NCBI RefSeq assembly: GCF_946478785.1
Contig: NZ_CAMLDD010000021.1
Span: 1-64,000, forward strand
Length of the DNA: 64,000 bases
Source: an uncultured Flavobacterium sp.
GTDB lineage: Bacteria > Bacteroidota > Bacteroidia > Flavobacteriales > Flavobacteriaceae
Direction: 5' to 3'
The position numbers and the translations under genes are program-made. The notes under the pieces are model-generated. The model saw nothing but the letters and a program-made list of their open reading frames with translations, had not been told where the DNA came from and made no database searches. The number at the start of each line of letters is the position of its first letter. Within the stretch, counting starts at the first letter, position 1. Shown here in pieces: positions 26,078 to 35,406 of this stretch.

Positions 26078-27505
26078 TTACTTCTTAACTTCATACACTT
26101 TTAGATTTTTTTCTCCGAACATTTCATATAATTTGTTGATGTCTTTCAGGGCATTTTTAGGTAAATTTTCGGCTTTGTTACCAAAAACATATAGCTTATC
26201 ATAAGGTTCAATCACACAAGTCGATTCATCGATTTCGTCTTTTTCGTTTTTTACTTTGTTCAGATCCAGACCTAAATATTTCGCCATAAACGGGTACAGC
26301 GCCATACGTTTTGACACGCCAAAATCGTGCCCTTCCTTAGCAAAATGGGCGTTTTCTACGAGATTTTTTTTGCCGTACAATTCGTAAGTTCTTTGGATAA
26401 AAGGGAATTCCAATTCGGGAACGGCCAGTGTCCAGTCCTTTCCGTCTGATACAATCAACTGTGGTTTTGGCGCCATCATTGCTGAGATTTCGGCGTTGTT
26501 TGTTCCGTTGCCACAAAGGTGGATTCCGCGACCGCTCTCGCACGGACAACCGCCCGAAAAGTGCGAAGAAACCATCACCACGGGAGCTGAAACGGTGATC
26601 CGATCGTCTAAAGCGGCCAGAAACATCGTGTGCGAACCTCCGCCGGAACCGCCGGTAACGCCCACACGAGCAACATCCGCATTTTTTATGGTCGCCAGAT
26701 AATCCAATAATCGGATTCCGCTCAAGACCTGAACGGTTGAAGCGATGCTGTTTCTATGAGTTTCTGTGGGAAACTGAAGCAAAGATTCTCCCCAGGCAAA
26801 TAGGTCGTAACTCACTACGATTGCTCCCATTTTTGCCATTATGGCGCAACGGTATTGTTCGTCTTTTCGGTATCTTCCGTCGCCGAAATGCCCGTCTGGC
26901 GTTAAGATTATTGCGGCTTTTTTGTTTAACGGGTACGGTTTGTAAATCGATCCTGTTGTGTATACGCCCGGCAAAATTTCCAGCGCGATGTTCTCGACGC
27001 TGTAATCTTTATAAATTCTTTTTGGGGTTAAAAGTGGTTTAGACTTTGGTGTTGGGGGCGCCTTGTCTAAACCAAATGACGTAGTCATACAAGCTTTTAA
27101 CTCCTTTTTTCGCTTTTCCCAGTCGGCAACATTAGAATATAAAGTGGTCAAATAATCCAGACGCTCTTTTCCTTTATCGACTGAAACTTTATGGTTTTCA
27201 TATTTTCGGATTTGGTATTTTCCGTCTGGCTGTTTGAAATACGTCAGTTCAAAAGGCACTAAAACATTCGCCAGGGAAACTTCTAAATTTCCTTGCTCAA
27301 TGCGCCAATCAGCGTAATCAAGTTCTTTTCCTTTTAGTAAACCTCTGTCGTCAATTACGGTGATTTTGAAAATGGTTTCAATGTTTTTGATGGTTTCTGT
27401 AACGGGTTTTCTAAAATTCGTGTCCGATGTGCATTGCGCCTTTGCAAGCGTCAATGTGAAGATTGAGACCAGTAAAGTAAAAGTTATGTTTTTTAAATTT
27501 TTCAT
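26078..27505 (-). CDS. STN-like domain fused to an alpha/beta-hydrolase esterase (CE19-like?)
   Basis: About 475 residues from the ATG at 27505 with a signal peptide to AKAQ. Residues about 34-102 resemble an STN (secretin/TonB short N-terminal) domain: FKITVIDDRGLL then LEVSLANVLVPFELTY. The remaining 320 residues are an alpha/beta hydrolase with nucleophile S287 in GVTGGSGGGS and probable His H393 in EGHDFG. A cysteine-rich insert GGCPCESGRGIHLCG follows at 318-332. It resembles acetyl-xylan-esterase/Abhydrolase_7 proteins and possibly CE19, the family of an RG-II-specific pectin methylesterase. Inferred role: removing methyl or acetyl esters from imported pectin oligosaccharides. The exact family is uncertain. 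Confidence 0.8.
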   Translation of the reverse strand: MKNLKNITFTLLVSIFTLTLAKAQCTSDTNFRKPVTETIKNIETIFKITVIDDRGLLKGKELDYADWRIEQGNLEVSLANVLVPFELTYFKQPDGKYQIRKYENHKVSVDKGKERLDYLTTLYSNVADWEKRKKELKACMTTSFGLDKAPPTPKSKPLLTPKRIYKDYSVENIALEILPGVYTTGSIYKPYPLNKKAAIILTPDGHFGDGRYRKDEQYRCAIMAKMGAIVVSYDLFAWGESLLQFPTETHRNSIASTVQVLSGIRLLDYLATIKNADVARVGVTGGSGGGSHTMFLAALDDRITVSAPVVMVSSHFSGGCPCESGRGIHLCGNGTNNAEISAMMAPKPQLIVSDGKDWTLAVPELEFPFIQRTYELYGKKNLVENAHFAKEGHDFGVSKRMALYPFMAKYLGLDLNKVKNEKDEIDESTCVIEPYDKLYVFGNKAENLPKNALKDINKLYEMFGEKNLKVYEVKK

Positions 27506-27523
27506 CTTAGTATTGTTGATTGG

Positions 27524-27643
27524 CACGCGGATGACACGGATTCGCTAAAGCGAAATCGCGGATTTAAACGGATTTATTTATTATAAAATTAAAAAATCCG
27601 CTTTTATCAGCGTTTTTACGAAGTAAATCCGTGTCATCTGCGT
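27524..27643. repeat. Inverted repeat, family D, copy 1
   Basis: cgcggatgacacggatt (27526-27542) pairs with aaatccgtgtcatctgcg (27625-27642). It fills the gap between the esterase gene and the second GH78 gene. Confidence 0.6.
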
Positions 27644-27644
27644 T

Positions 27645-30389
27645 CTATATTTTGCATTCAATTGTATATTTACCTGAACCTAATTTCAAATCTTTAGTCG
27701 GTTTTCCGTTGACTTTTATTTCTGAATTCTTTGCGATTGGCAATTTTATGGTCGCCGATGTATTCGCTGGAATCTCCACTTTCAGAATTAATTTTCCGTC
27801 TTTTTTCTCCCAGGCCGAAGCGATATTTCCATAAATGGACTTATAGGTTGCTTTTACAAAAGTCATATCGCCCACGATTTCCGGCTGAATAAAGAAATGT
27901 TTGAAACCCGGATTTTGATCGTCAGGAACGATTCCGGCAAGGCTTTGGTAAAACCATTCTTCGATTTGCCCCATCATAAAATGATTCCACGAATTGCCTT
28001 TGCGCGGATCCCATTGCTCGGTCAGAGTGGTCAGGCCAAATTTAATCTGAAATCCATAACCCGGTGCATCGTAATGATTGTTCATTTTGTACATCGTTTC
28101 GTTTTCGCCGTTTCGTGCCAACGCCTGAAATAAGTAGCGGTTTCCAACATCGCCGGTTGTCAGTCGGTCGCCTTTTGCTTTGATGTCGTTTAGCAAATTC
28201 TGCATTACCGCCTGTTTGTATTGCGGTTCTACGATGTCCATAAAAATGGGAACGGCATTGCTGAACTGACTGCTGGTTCCGTATTGTTTGGTTTCGGGAT
28301 TAAAAAATTCCTTGTTGAAAGCGTTTTTGATATCCGAAGTCAGCTTTTCGTACTTCGCAATATCTTCTGTTTTGTTCAGTAATTTTGCCGCTTTTGCTAC
28401 CAGACTTGCTCCATAAAAATAATGAGAAGTTGCCGAAAGTGCAATAGGGCTGTTTTTGGAATATCCCGCAGCGTGTGTTCCGTAATCGTACCAATCACCC
28501 AATCCGTGGGAGACGATATGATTGGTGGCTTTGGTACCTAAATAATCGACATATTTTTTCATTACGGGATAATATTTTTCGATTAACGAAGCGTCGCCGT
28601 AATATTCGTAATACATCCAAGGCAGAATTACGCCCGTCACTCCCCATTCCGGCGAATCGGTAAAATCGCCTCCGAAAACTACATATTCGGGAACGATGGT
28701 TGGAATCAGACCATTATCTCTTTGCGAATCCGAAATGTTTTGCATTGTTGCCGGAATAAAACTTTCGAGATTATAATTGAACAATAATCCGGGTCCGTTT
28801 AAGTGAATTTCTTCCAACCAGCCCAATTTTTCACGTTGTGGACAATCGGTAAAAACGCTTTGGAAATTACTTTTTATAGCGTTGTTAATCAGCAAATGTG
28901 TCTTGTTAAAAATGTCATTGGACGATTCAAAAGTACCTGCTTCTCCTGCCGAATTGTAAATAAAATTTGATTTTAAATCTACTAATGTTGGCAGATTTTC
29001 GTTCTTGGTTTCTTTATAATTGATGTTCTCAACCTGCACATATTGAAAACCGTAATAGCTGAATTTCGGTTGCCATTCTTCAACGCCTTCACCTTTCAGC
29101 GTATAGTCGTAATAATAGGGTTTTCCGGTTTTTCCCTGCCCGACAGTTCCGTCTTCATTTAAACTTTCGCCTACCCAAACCCGAACGGTTTGTCCTTTTT
29201 TTCCTTTGACTTTTATGGTGGTAAATCCCGAAAGATTTTGTCCCATATTGAATACATAGAAATTAGGTTTCAGTTCTTTTGCTGTTGCAACTTCATATTG
29301 TTTTTGGATTGTAATTGGTGTTGTCATCTGTGGTCTCAAAACGCCTTTTGGTGCTTCCTGAACGACTACGTTTTTCCAATTGTTATCATTAAATCCAGTT
29401 TGGTTCCAACCTTTTTGTTCTAAATTGGCGTTATAATCTTCTCCTCCAAAAATACTGTTGTAGGTAATTGGACTTTTGCTGTATTTCCAGGTTTCATCTG
29501 ATTTTATAAGCTCTTCTGAACCGTCTTTATAAATGACTTTCATTTTGAAAAATAAAGTCGGCGGACCAAAACTTACATAAAATTTCGAATAGCGTTCGGC
29601 AAGCGTGTTGTACATTCCGTTTCCTAATAAAACGCCAATTACGTTTTCACCTTTTTGAAGTTGTTCAGCTGTTAATTCATAAGTGTTGAAATTAACGGTT
29701 TTGTCGTAGTCTGTCCATAAAGGCGCAAACTCACTATTGCCTATTTTCTTTCCGTTAATGCTTAATTCATAATGCCCTAAACCTGAAATGTAAACGACAG
29801 CTTCTTTTATTTCTTTGTTAACCGAAAAAGGTTTACGAAGCATAATACTTCTGCGGGACAACGAATCGGAAGCGTTGATTAAGGACGCTTTTTTCTCTTT
29901 GTTAAAAGTGGCGGTATGATAATTTCTGCCTTCCGGCAAATGACTGTCAGCTTTGGTAATCGCTCCAATCCAGATTGGATTTAATGCTGAAGGTGCAATT
30001 CTAAAAGAAGCTGTTTTGCTCCAACTGGAAGATTTGTCTTTTTGATTCCAGACTTTTACTTTCCAGAAATATTTGGATTCATTTTTTAATGGAGTTCCGC
30101 TGTAATTGATTTGAAGGTTTTTATTGGAAACTACTTTTCCGCTGTTCCAGATATCTCCTTCATTTTTCTTCAGCTTTTCTTCTGATGAAGCTACCAAAAT
30201 CTGATACGCTGTTTGCGATACATTTGATTTTTTGGAAATCAATTGCCAGCTTAATCTTGGTTGAGTTGTGTTTACAGCCAATGGATTTTCTGTCATTTCG
30301 CATCTTAAATACTCAGCAGAAATTTGTCCATTAGTAATGAAAGTTACTAATAGGAAAAAGAGAAAAAATATGTTTTTTAAATTCTTCAT
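27645..30389 (-). CDS. GH78 alpha-L-rhamnosidase (second)
   Basis: A 914-residue secreted enzyme (signal about 1-22). It has the GH78 domain series: Fn3-like (about 25-132), N domain (about 175-345), concanavalin-like (about 355-480), (alpha/alpha)6 barrel (about 485-820) and C-terminal sandwich. The acid is probably E520 in DCPQREKLGWLEE and the base E791 in TLTEQWDP. The equal length to the other GH78 (914) is coincidental, because catalytic blocks differ (REKLGWLEE versus RNERQPWLGD). It removes alpha-L-rhamnose. It lies between the beta-propeller gene and the STN-esterase, with family D repeats in both flanking gaps. Confidence 0.93.
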   Translation of the reverse strand: MKNLKNIFFLFFLLVTFITNGQISAEYLRCEMTENPLAVNTTQPRLSWQLISKKSNVSQTAYQILVASSEEKLKKNEGDIWNSGKVVSNKNLQINYSGTPLKNESKYFWKVKVWNQKDKSSSWSKTASFRIAPSALNPIWIGAITKADSHLPEGRNYHTATFNKEKKASLINASDSLSRRSIMLRKPFSVNKEIKEAVVYISGLGHYELSINGKKIGNSEFAPLWTDYDKTVNFNTYELTAEQLQKGENVIGVLLGNGMYNTLAERYSKFYVSFGPPTLFFKMKVIYKDGSEELIKSDETWKYSKSPITYNSIFGGEDYNANLEQKGWNQTGFNDNNWKNVVVQEAPKGVLRPQMTTPITIQKQYEVATAKELKPNFYVFNMGQNLSGFTTIKVKGKKGQTVRVWVGESLNEDGTVGQGKTGKPYYYDYTLKGEGVEEWQPKFSYYGFQYVQVENINYKETKNENLPTLVDLKSNFIYNSAGEAGTFESSNDIFNKTHLLINNAIKSNFQSVFTDCPQREKLGWLEEIHLNGPGLLFNYNLESFIPATMQNISDSQRDNGLIPTIVPEYVVFGGDFTDSPEWGVTGVILPWMYYEYYGDASLIEKYYPVMKKYVDYLGTKATNHIVSHGLGDWYDYGTHAAGYSKNSPIALSATSHYFYGASLVAKAAKLLNKTEDIAKYEKLTSDIKNAFNKEFFNPETKQYGTSSQFSNAVPIFMDIVEPQYKQAVMQNLLNDIKAKGDRLTTGDVGNRYLFQALARNGENETMYKMNNHYDAPGYGFQIKFGLTTLTEQWDPRKGNSWNHFMMGQIEEWFYQSLAGIVPDDQNPGFKHFFIQPEIVGDMTFVKATYKSIYGNIASAWEKKDGKLILKVEIPANTSATIKLPIAKNSEIKVNGKPTKDLKLGSGKYTIECKI

Positions 30390-30407
30390 TTCTTATTGTT
30401 GAGATTA

Positions 30408-30532
30408 GCACGCGGATGAAACGGATTTACTTCGTAAAAGCACGGATAAAAAACGGATTTTTTATTTACAAATTCTAAAAAAATCCGTGTCAATCTGCGT
30501 CTTCGCAATAGCGAATCCGTTTGATCAGCGTT
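30408..30532. repeat. Inverted repeat, family D, copy 2
   Basis: acgcggatgaaacggattt near 30410-30428 pairs with gaatccgtttgatcagcgt near 30512-30530. It fills the gap between the GH78 and propeller genes. Confidence 0.55.
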
Positions 30533-30537
30533 CTATT

Positions 30538-32412
30538 TTATAACTTTTTCGTTGTTAAAGATTTAATATTAAAAACCGCTTCGGGAATTAATTTTCCTGC
30601 ATCCGGTAAGTCGGTGAAATCTGGTGTGTCCGGTTCTGTGTCGGCATTTGGTGTATAACGCTGATCGCCTGTACGGAACATTATTCTTGAAATTCCATCA
30701 ACCGGAGCATAGAATATTTTGTTAGTTTCTTTACCGCCATTCACTTTTACAGTGTACGAACGGGAAGTTACATCCAGTTTAACTGTAATCGTGTATTCTT
30801 TTCCTGCTTCGTATTTGCCAACTCCACCGGAACGTGCCCCATGTTTTGCTTTTATTTCTCCATCCGAATCAAATACCAGTCGAATAGCAGGCAATCCTTG
30901 CTTGTTTTGGAATTCAACCTGCAACAATCCATGATTATTTTGCTCTGGCTTAACTGTAAAAGTTGCTTCCATTTTTTGTGCAAACGGAATGACACGCTCA
31001 GCACGGGAATAGTCAAAAAAGTCCTGATCTCTTAAGGTCAGCCATTTTTTGCCGTCTGTTTTCTTTTCGATTTTGGTGGATGCCCAGGATAAATCGTAGG
31101 TATTCCATAATTTTAACTCTTCGCCATTTGGCAAATCATTAAAAACATCATTGGCGTTTTCTTTTACTTCGCTTGTCACAGGAACAGGTACCGAAGCTAC
31201 CCAAATATCTTCTTTATTTACGCTGTAACTAACCCACAATTTTCCATCGGGCGGTGTACCATTATTCTCAGTTATTCCGCGAACATATTGCGGTCCGGCC
31301 GATTTGTAGTTTCCACCGTAACGCATTGGACTAATTTCTCCATGTACCAACAATAAATCGGTATAATTTAAACCATCATCAGAAGTAGAAATTGCAAGAG
31401 GCCAACGGTATTCAGAAGGATTGTAAAGCGTTGCATATCGGTTATCTGAAGTTTTCTGTCCCCAGATTTTGGCATTGCTATTGACAAATCCGGGCGCTCT
31501 CAAGGGCATATATTCCCAGGATTTTCCATTGTCTTTACTTAATGAGGTCAAAGCATGCTTCCACAAACCCACTACATTTCCGTTTGGCAAATGATAATAA
31601 CTAAAGGCCTTGTACGGTTTTTGCAGCGGAATCAACTCATCATCACGATCAGCTTCTTCAACCCATTGCTGCATTATCAGCGGATCAGACAAGATTTCCT
31701 CACAAGCCTTTTTTAAGCCTTTGTCTTTTGATTTGGTATAAAAAGGAAAAGCTGATTTAGATTTATCCCATGTTTTATTGTATCGAATAAAATAAATTTC
31801 TCCAAAGCTGCCGTCTTTTTTTATTTCACGAATCACACGCCCAATTCCTTTACCGTCATTGGGATCGTCCTTTTTATCCATCGCAATTCCGTAATAGGCT
31901 AAAGCAAAAAGCCGCTTGTCTTTAGACGTATAAAAACCCATTCGCTGGTGCATAATGGCATCTAAATTTTTAGCTTCACCCTCAACTCCTTCTTTTTTCC
32001 AGCCATCCGGAATTCTGTAAATCGGAAAAATGACTTTTGGTTTTGTCCAGTTCATTCCGTCTTTCGAACTCATCATAAAAGTCTGGCTTGGTGGAATATG
32101 TTCTCCTGACGGGTCACTCAAATAATGCAGGTAAAATGTATTATTCCAATATGCCATCATTGGCTGATGGTTGTAGGTCCAGCCAAATCCGTCTGATTTT
32201 TCAGGATGTTCACGGCTGGCACGCATAATTTGTGTTGCGTGAACACCAACTGCCGGACTTAATTGCCCGTGGTGGTAATCGATATTGGAAAGGGTTTTGC
32301 CTGTATATCGAATCGTGTCTTTTTGGGCTTGCGCCGAATTGACAGCGATACAGCTTAACAAGACAGTTGTTGCCGTTACGATATTGGTTTTTATGTTTTG
32401 AAATGCAATCAT
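30538..32412 (-). CDS. Large beta-propeller enzyme, possible rhamnose-glucuronate lyase-like
   Basis: About 624 residues from the ATG at 32412 (MIAFQNIKTN), which starts a Sec signal to AQAQ; the longer ORF to 32496 reads through a hairpin repeat and overlaps the next gene, so it is rejected. The first 400 residues form a BNR-like propeller with blocks YNHQPMMAYWNNTFYLHYLS and TSDDGLNYTD. The last 200 are a concanavalin-like sandwich (MEATFTVKPEQNNHGLLQVEF). The opening blocks recall the PL42-type L-rhamnose-alpha-1,4-D-glucuronate lyases, which are also propellers, but I am not certain. It is often annotated as exo-sialidase. Its place among GH78 and GH43 genes fits attack on a rhamnose- or uronate-capped side chain. 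Confidence 0.78.
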   Translation of the reverse strand: MIAFQNIKTNIVTATTVLLSCIAVNSAQAQKDTIRYTGKTLSNIDYHHGQLSPAVGVHATQIMRASREHPEKSDGFGWTYNHQPMMAYWNNTFYLHYLSDPSGEHIPPSQTFMMSSKDGMNWTKPKVIFPIYRIPDGWKKEGVEGEAKNLDAIMHQRMGFYTSKDKRLFALAYYGIAMDKKDDPNDGKGIGRVIREIKKDGSFGEIYFIRYNKTWDKSKSAFPFYTKSKDKGLKKACEEILSDPLIMQQWVEEADRDDELIPLQKPYKAFSYYHLPNGNVVGLWKHALTSLSKDNGKSWEYMPLRAPGFVNSNAKIWGQKTSDNRYATLYNPSEYRWPLAISTSDDGLNYTDLLLVHGEISPMRYGGNYKSAGPQYVRGITENNGTPPDGKLWVSYSVNKEDIWVASVPVPVTSEVKENANDVFNDLPNGEELKLWNTYDLSWASTKIEKKTDGKKWLTLRDQDFFDYSRAERVIPFAQKMEATFTVKPEQNNHGLLQVEFQNKQGLPAIRLVFDSDGEIKAKHGARSGGVGKYEAGKEYTITVKLDVTSRSYTVKVNGGKETNKIFYAPVDGISRIMFRTGDQRYTPNADTEPDTPDFTDLPDAGKLIPEAVFNIKSLTTKKL

Positions 32413-32437
32413 TATTCTTTTATTTTGATAACTCCTG

Positions 32438-32470
32438 AGACCTAACAGGTTTTGAAAACCTGTTAGGTCT
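32438..32470. repeat. 33-bp hairpin, family E, copy 2
   Basis: Arms agacctaacaggtttt and aaaacctgttaggtct. It differs from the copy at 12765 by one compensated base pair. It lies in the 70-bp gap between the propeller and GH43 genes and could act as an intra-operon attenuator. Confidence 0.75.
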
Positions 32471-32482
32471 GCTGAAGATAAA

Positions 32483-33400
32483 TTATTTCTTTTCAATTAA
32501 TCCTTTTAGAACGGCTGACGAAATTGTTGTAATGGTTCCGTGTTTGTGTCCTTCGGGAAGGCTGATTTTGGAAGATACATCTTCGAAATGGACAAAATCG
32601 GAGGTGCTTAAGGCTTTGTAATTTTTCGATCCGTAATTGTCATAATACAGCAACCAGTTTTTACCGACTTTAACAACTGTTGGTCCTTCTGATAAATATT
32701 CGGTCAAGGGTTTTGATCTTTTTTCGAATGGCCCTAAAGGTGATTTTCCGAAAGCAACTTCTATGTTTCGCATTGGTCTGGTGTTGTCTTTTAGCACCAA
32801 TACATAATCTTTTTTGCCTTTTTTTACAATCACACAATCGATGACACTGAAACCTGGATCGTAGTATAATTTGGTATCCGAAAAGGTTTTGAAATCCTTT
32901 GTGGTTACGTAATACATTCGGTGATTGTTTTTCTCGTCTTCTACTCCTTTTTCGAATCGGAATGGGATTGTGGATGCCCAAATAATAATGTATTCTTTTT
33001 TGACATCATCATAAAAAATTTCGGGTGCCCACACGTTTACAACTTCGGGTTCGTGTTTCATTACGGGTATGTATTCCTGTTTTGACCAATGAATCAAATC
33101 TTTAGAACTGGCGTATCCAAAACCGTTTCCGCCTTTCCAGTCGGTTGTCCAGACCATATGATAGGTTCCGTCTGCGCCTTTTGTGATGGAGGGATCACGC
33201 ATAATTTTACTGGCTCCGATTTCTGGTTTTAGGAATGAGCCTTCCAAACCTTTCCAGTTGTATCCGTCTTCACTGTAGGCTAGGTACAAACCTTCCGTAG
33301 CGGGTTCCCTGAAAGAGGTGAAAAGGAAAATTTCTTTCTTTTTCTGGGAATAGCTTACTGCGAAAAGTGAAAGCGTTAATATGATGAATATTTTTTTCAT
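32483..33400 (-). CDS. GH43 family five-bladed propeller glycosidase
   Basis: A 305-residue secreted single-domain GH43. The catalytic triad can be assigned as base D69 (MRDPSI), pKa-modulating D188 (SVIDCVIV) and acid E238 (LSEGPTV). The signal peptide ends near SYSQ. GH43 enzymes here are usually alpha-L-arabinofuranosidases or beta-xylosidases/galactosidases; the short form without a C-terminal sandwich is common in pectin loci. Inferred role: removal of arabinose or a related sugar from side chains. Confidence 0.88.
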   Translation of the reverse strand: MKKIFIILTLSLFAVSYSQKKKEIFLFTSFREPATEGLYLAYSEDGYNWKGLEGSFLKPEIGASKIMRDPSITKGADGTYHMVWTTDWKGGNGFGYASSKDLIHWSKQEYIPVMKHEPEVVNVWAPEIFYDDVKKEYIIIWASTIPFRFEKGVEDEKNNHRMYYVTTKDFKTFSDTKLYYDPGFSVIDCVIVKKGKKDYVLVLKDNTRPMRNIEVAFGKSPLGPFEKRSKPLTEYLSEGPTVVKVGKNWLLYYDNYGSKNYKALSTSDFVHFEDVSSKISLPEGHKHGTITTISSAVLKGLIEKK

Positions 33401-33462
33401 TGTTATGTTTTTATCCTTACCAAAGATTTCATTGTTAAGTTATCTGCAAATCTCGGAGTGAA

Positions 33463-33503
33463 AAACTAGCGCGCAGATTCGGCAGATTTTCACAGATTTT
33501 TTT
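33463..33503. repeat. CAGATT repeat, family C
   Basis: Contains gcgcagattcggcagatttt followed by cacagatttttt. It lies upstream of the GH43 start. Confidence 0.45.
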
Positions 33504-33537
33504 ATTGTTTGTTAAAAATCCTAATGTTTCTCCTTTA

Positions 33538-33609
33538 GCCCCGATTGCAGTGGAAATCCTTATAAGCCGGGGTTCGGCTTATAAGATTGTAACGGAAAGC
33601 GGGACGATG
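33538..33609 (+). repeat. Structured repeat related to family F
   Basis: CCCGATTGCAGTGGAAATC, perfect hairpin cttataagcc/ggcttataag, then AACGGAAAGCGGGACG. The inner helix is CCCG with CGGG, replacing the GGG/CCC of other copies while keeping pairing. In the gap between the GH43 and GH28 genes. Confidence 0.6.
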
Positions 33610-33654
33610 TTTCCTAAAAATGCCCAATGTTTCTGCTCCTGAATAAAAATTGCT

Positions 33655-35229
33655 TTATTCTGAAATGGCTTTTTTATCCAGGTCTTTTCCTTTTTTCAAA
33701 ACTGTGGTCACATTGTTGAACACATTGTTTTTAAGGAAGATATTTTTCGTGTCTTTTCCGTTTGCTTCGATGAAAATATCGGTGGCGTTGAACGGAAAAT
33801 TGTTGTTGATCATAATGTTCGAGGCGTTATCGATTTTGATAACCGGTACTCCTTTGATTGGTGTTGATGAACCTACATTGTCCAGAATCAGGTTTTTAGC
33901 ATCGGTGATTTTGAAAGAAGAACCGACTGTTGCGTTGACTTTTACGTCGTGAAATTCTACATCGGTCGCCGTATTTATGGTAAAACCTTCTTTGCCATCC
34001 ATATTGATATTGGAGAAGGTGATGTTCTGGATTGGCATTTCAACAATTCCGCGAACGAATCCGGCTTTGTTAACGTTTCCGCCCGTAACATTGCTGATGT
34101 GGATGTTTCTGAAAATCGGCGTGCGCTCGGTGACTGGCTCAACCGGATTGTCTTTGTCGTAGAAAAGATCCAGAATAATGGCTTCTTCTTTGATGTTTTT
34201 CATTACGATGTTGTCGACACGAATGTCTTCTACAACTCCACCTCGACCACGAGCGGCCTTAATACGGATTCCACGATCAGTTCCGTCGAAAACACAGTTG
34301 GAAATGGTGATTTTTTTGATTCCGCCTGACATTTCGCTTCCGATAACGACACCTCCGTGACCGCTTAACATGGTGCAGTTGGTGATGGTTACGTTTTCGG
34401 TCGCTTTTCCGTATTTACGGCCGTCTGCGTCGCGACCTGATTTGATGGTAATACAGTCGTCACCAACGCTGATGTGGCAGTTTGAAATGTGAACGTTGGT
34501 ACAGGACGAAGGGTTGATTCCGTCTGTGTTTGGCGAATGCGGGTTGAAAATCGAGATTCCGGTTACAGTTACATTGTCGCAGAATTCCGGATTTATGGTC
34601 CAGAAAGGCGAGTTTTTAAAAGTTACACCTTCGATCAAAATATTCTTGCAGTTGTAGGCCTGGAAAAAAGAAGGTCTGAAAAAGTGTTTGTCAATCGTTC
34701 TTTTATAATAAGGTTCGTAAACGATTCCTTTGTTTTGCTCGGTCCACATTTTTTGGTATTTTGTTTCGGGAATCGGACCTTTAGCGGTTTCTATTCGGTA
34801 CACTTCATTCCACCACGCTTTTCCCTGTCCGTCAATTACGCCTCTTCCTTTGATGGTGATGTTTTCGACATCTTTGGCATAAAATAATGGAGAGAACGAC
34901 TGCATTACGATGCCTTCATAACGCATTTCTACGTACGGAAGATAGTCGTCGAAGTTATCTGAAAATTTCAAAAGTGCTCCTGAATCCAAATGGATAGTGA
35001 TGTTGCTTTTTAGTTTTAAAGCGCCTGTTAAATATTCTCCGGCTGGGAAAAATATGGTTCCACCTCCGTTTTTAGATGCTTTTTCGATAGCGCCTTGAAT
35101 GGCTTCGGTGCATTTTATGCCTTTGTTGTTTCCGCCTTCGTTTAGGATGTTTAGCCAGCCGTCATTTGCGAAAGCGGTGTTTAGTCCGGTTATGAAGAAG
35201 AGTACTATTATGATGTTTTTGATTTTCAT
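33655..35229 (-). CDS. GH28 polygalacturonase-type beta-helix enzyme
   Basis: A 524-residue secreted GH28 (signal about 1-21). The four GH28 blocks are present: NTD at 234-236, DD at 257-258 (SVGDDCI), GHG at 290-292 and RIK at 322-324. The long Bacteroidota insertion near 150-190 (KYQKMWTEQNKG) is typical of exo-acting or RG-specific members. It hydrolyses alpha-1,4 bonds of galacturonan or the galacturonosyl-rhamnose bond of RG-I. It follows GH140 and precedes GH43 in transcription order. Confidence 0.93.
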   Translation of the reverse strand: MKIKNIIIVLFFITGLNTAFANDGWLNILNEGGNNKGIKCTEAIQGAIEKASKNGGGTIFFPAGEYLTGALKLKSNITIHLDSGALLKFSDNFDDYLPYVEMRYEGIVMQSFSPLFYAKDVENITIKGRGVIDGQGKAWWNEVYRIETAKGPIPETKYQKMWTEQNKGIVYEPYYKRTIDKHFFRPSFFQAYNCKNILIEGVTFKNSPFWTINPEFCDNVTVTGISIFNPHSPNTDGINPSSCTNVHISNCHISVGDDCITIKSGRDADGRKYGKATENVTITNCTMLSGHGGVVIGSEMSGGIKKITISNCVFDGTDRGIRIKAARGRGGVVEDIRVDNIVMKNIKEEAIILDLFYDKDNPVEPVTERTPIFRNIHISNVTGGNVNKAGFVRGIVEMPIQNITFSNINMDGKEGFTINTATDVEFHDVKVNATVGSSFKITDAKNLILDNVGSSTPIKGVPVIKIDNASNIMINNNFPFNATDIFIEANGKDTKNIFLKNNVFNNVTTVLKKGKDLDKKAISE

Positions 35230-35246
35230 TGTGTTGTTATTTTGTT

Positions 35247-35307
35247 CTCGCAGATTGTGCAGATTGTGCGGGATTTTTTTATCTGCCTGATCTGCTAAAT
35301 CTGCGAG
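35247..35307. repeat. CAGATT inverted repeat, family C
   Basis: ctcgcagattgtgcagat (35247-35264) and atctgctaaatctgcgag (35290-35307) pair at 16 of 18 positions around a T-rich loop. Followed by a degenerate family A copy at about 35330-35397. Confidence 0.6.
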
Positions 35308-35406
35308 AGATATTTATTCTTTTTTGTTATTGAGAAACGAAACAACCTTTAACTTTTGGCTTATTGTAGTGAGGTTGCTTCGTTCCTCGGGATGACAATA
35401 TTGTGG

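Noticed and set aside
32413..32496. Overlap of the propeller ORF with GH43 as translational coupling
   Set aside because: The extra 28 residues run through a hairpin repeat and lack a signal; the start at 32412 gives a normal signal peptide and removes the overlap.
33949..34329. 126-residue plus-strand ORF opposite GH28
   Set aside because: Antisense shadow of the GH28 coding region; repetitive low-complexity product without a domain.
34489..34887. 132-residue plus-strand ORF opposite GH28
   Set aside because: Antisense shadow; no start context or domain.
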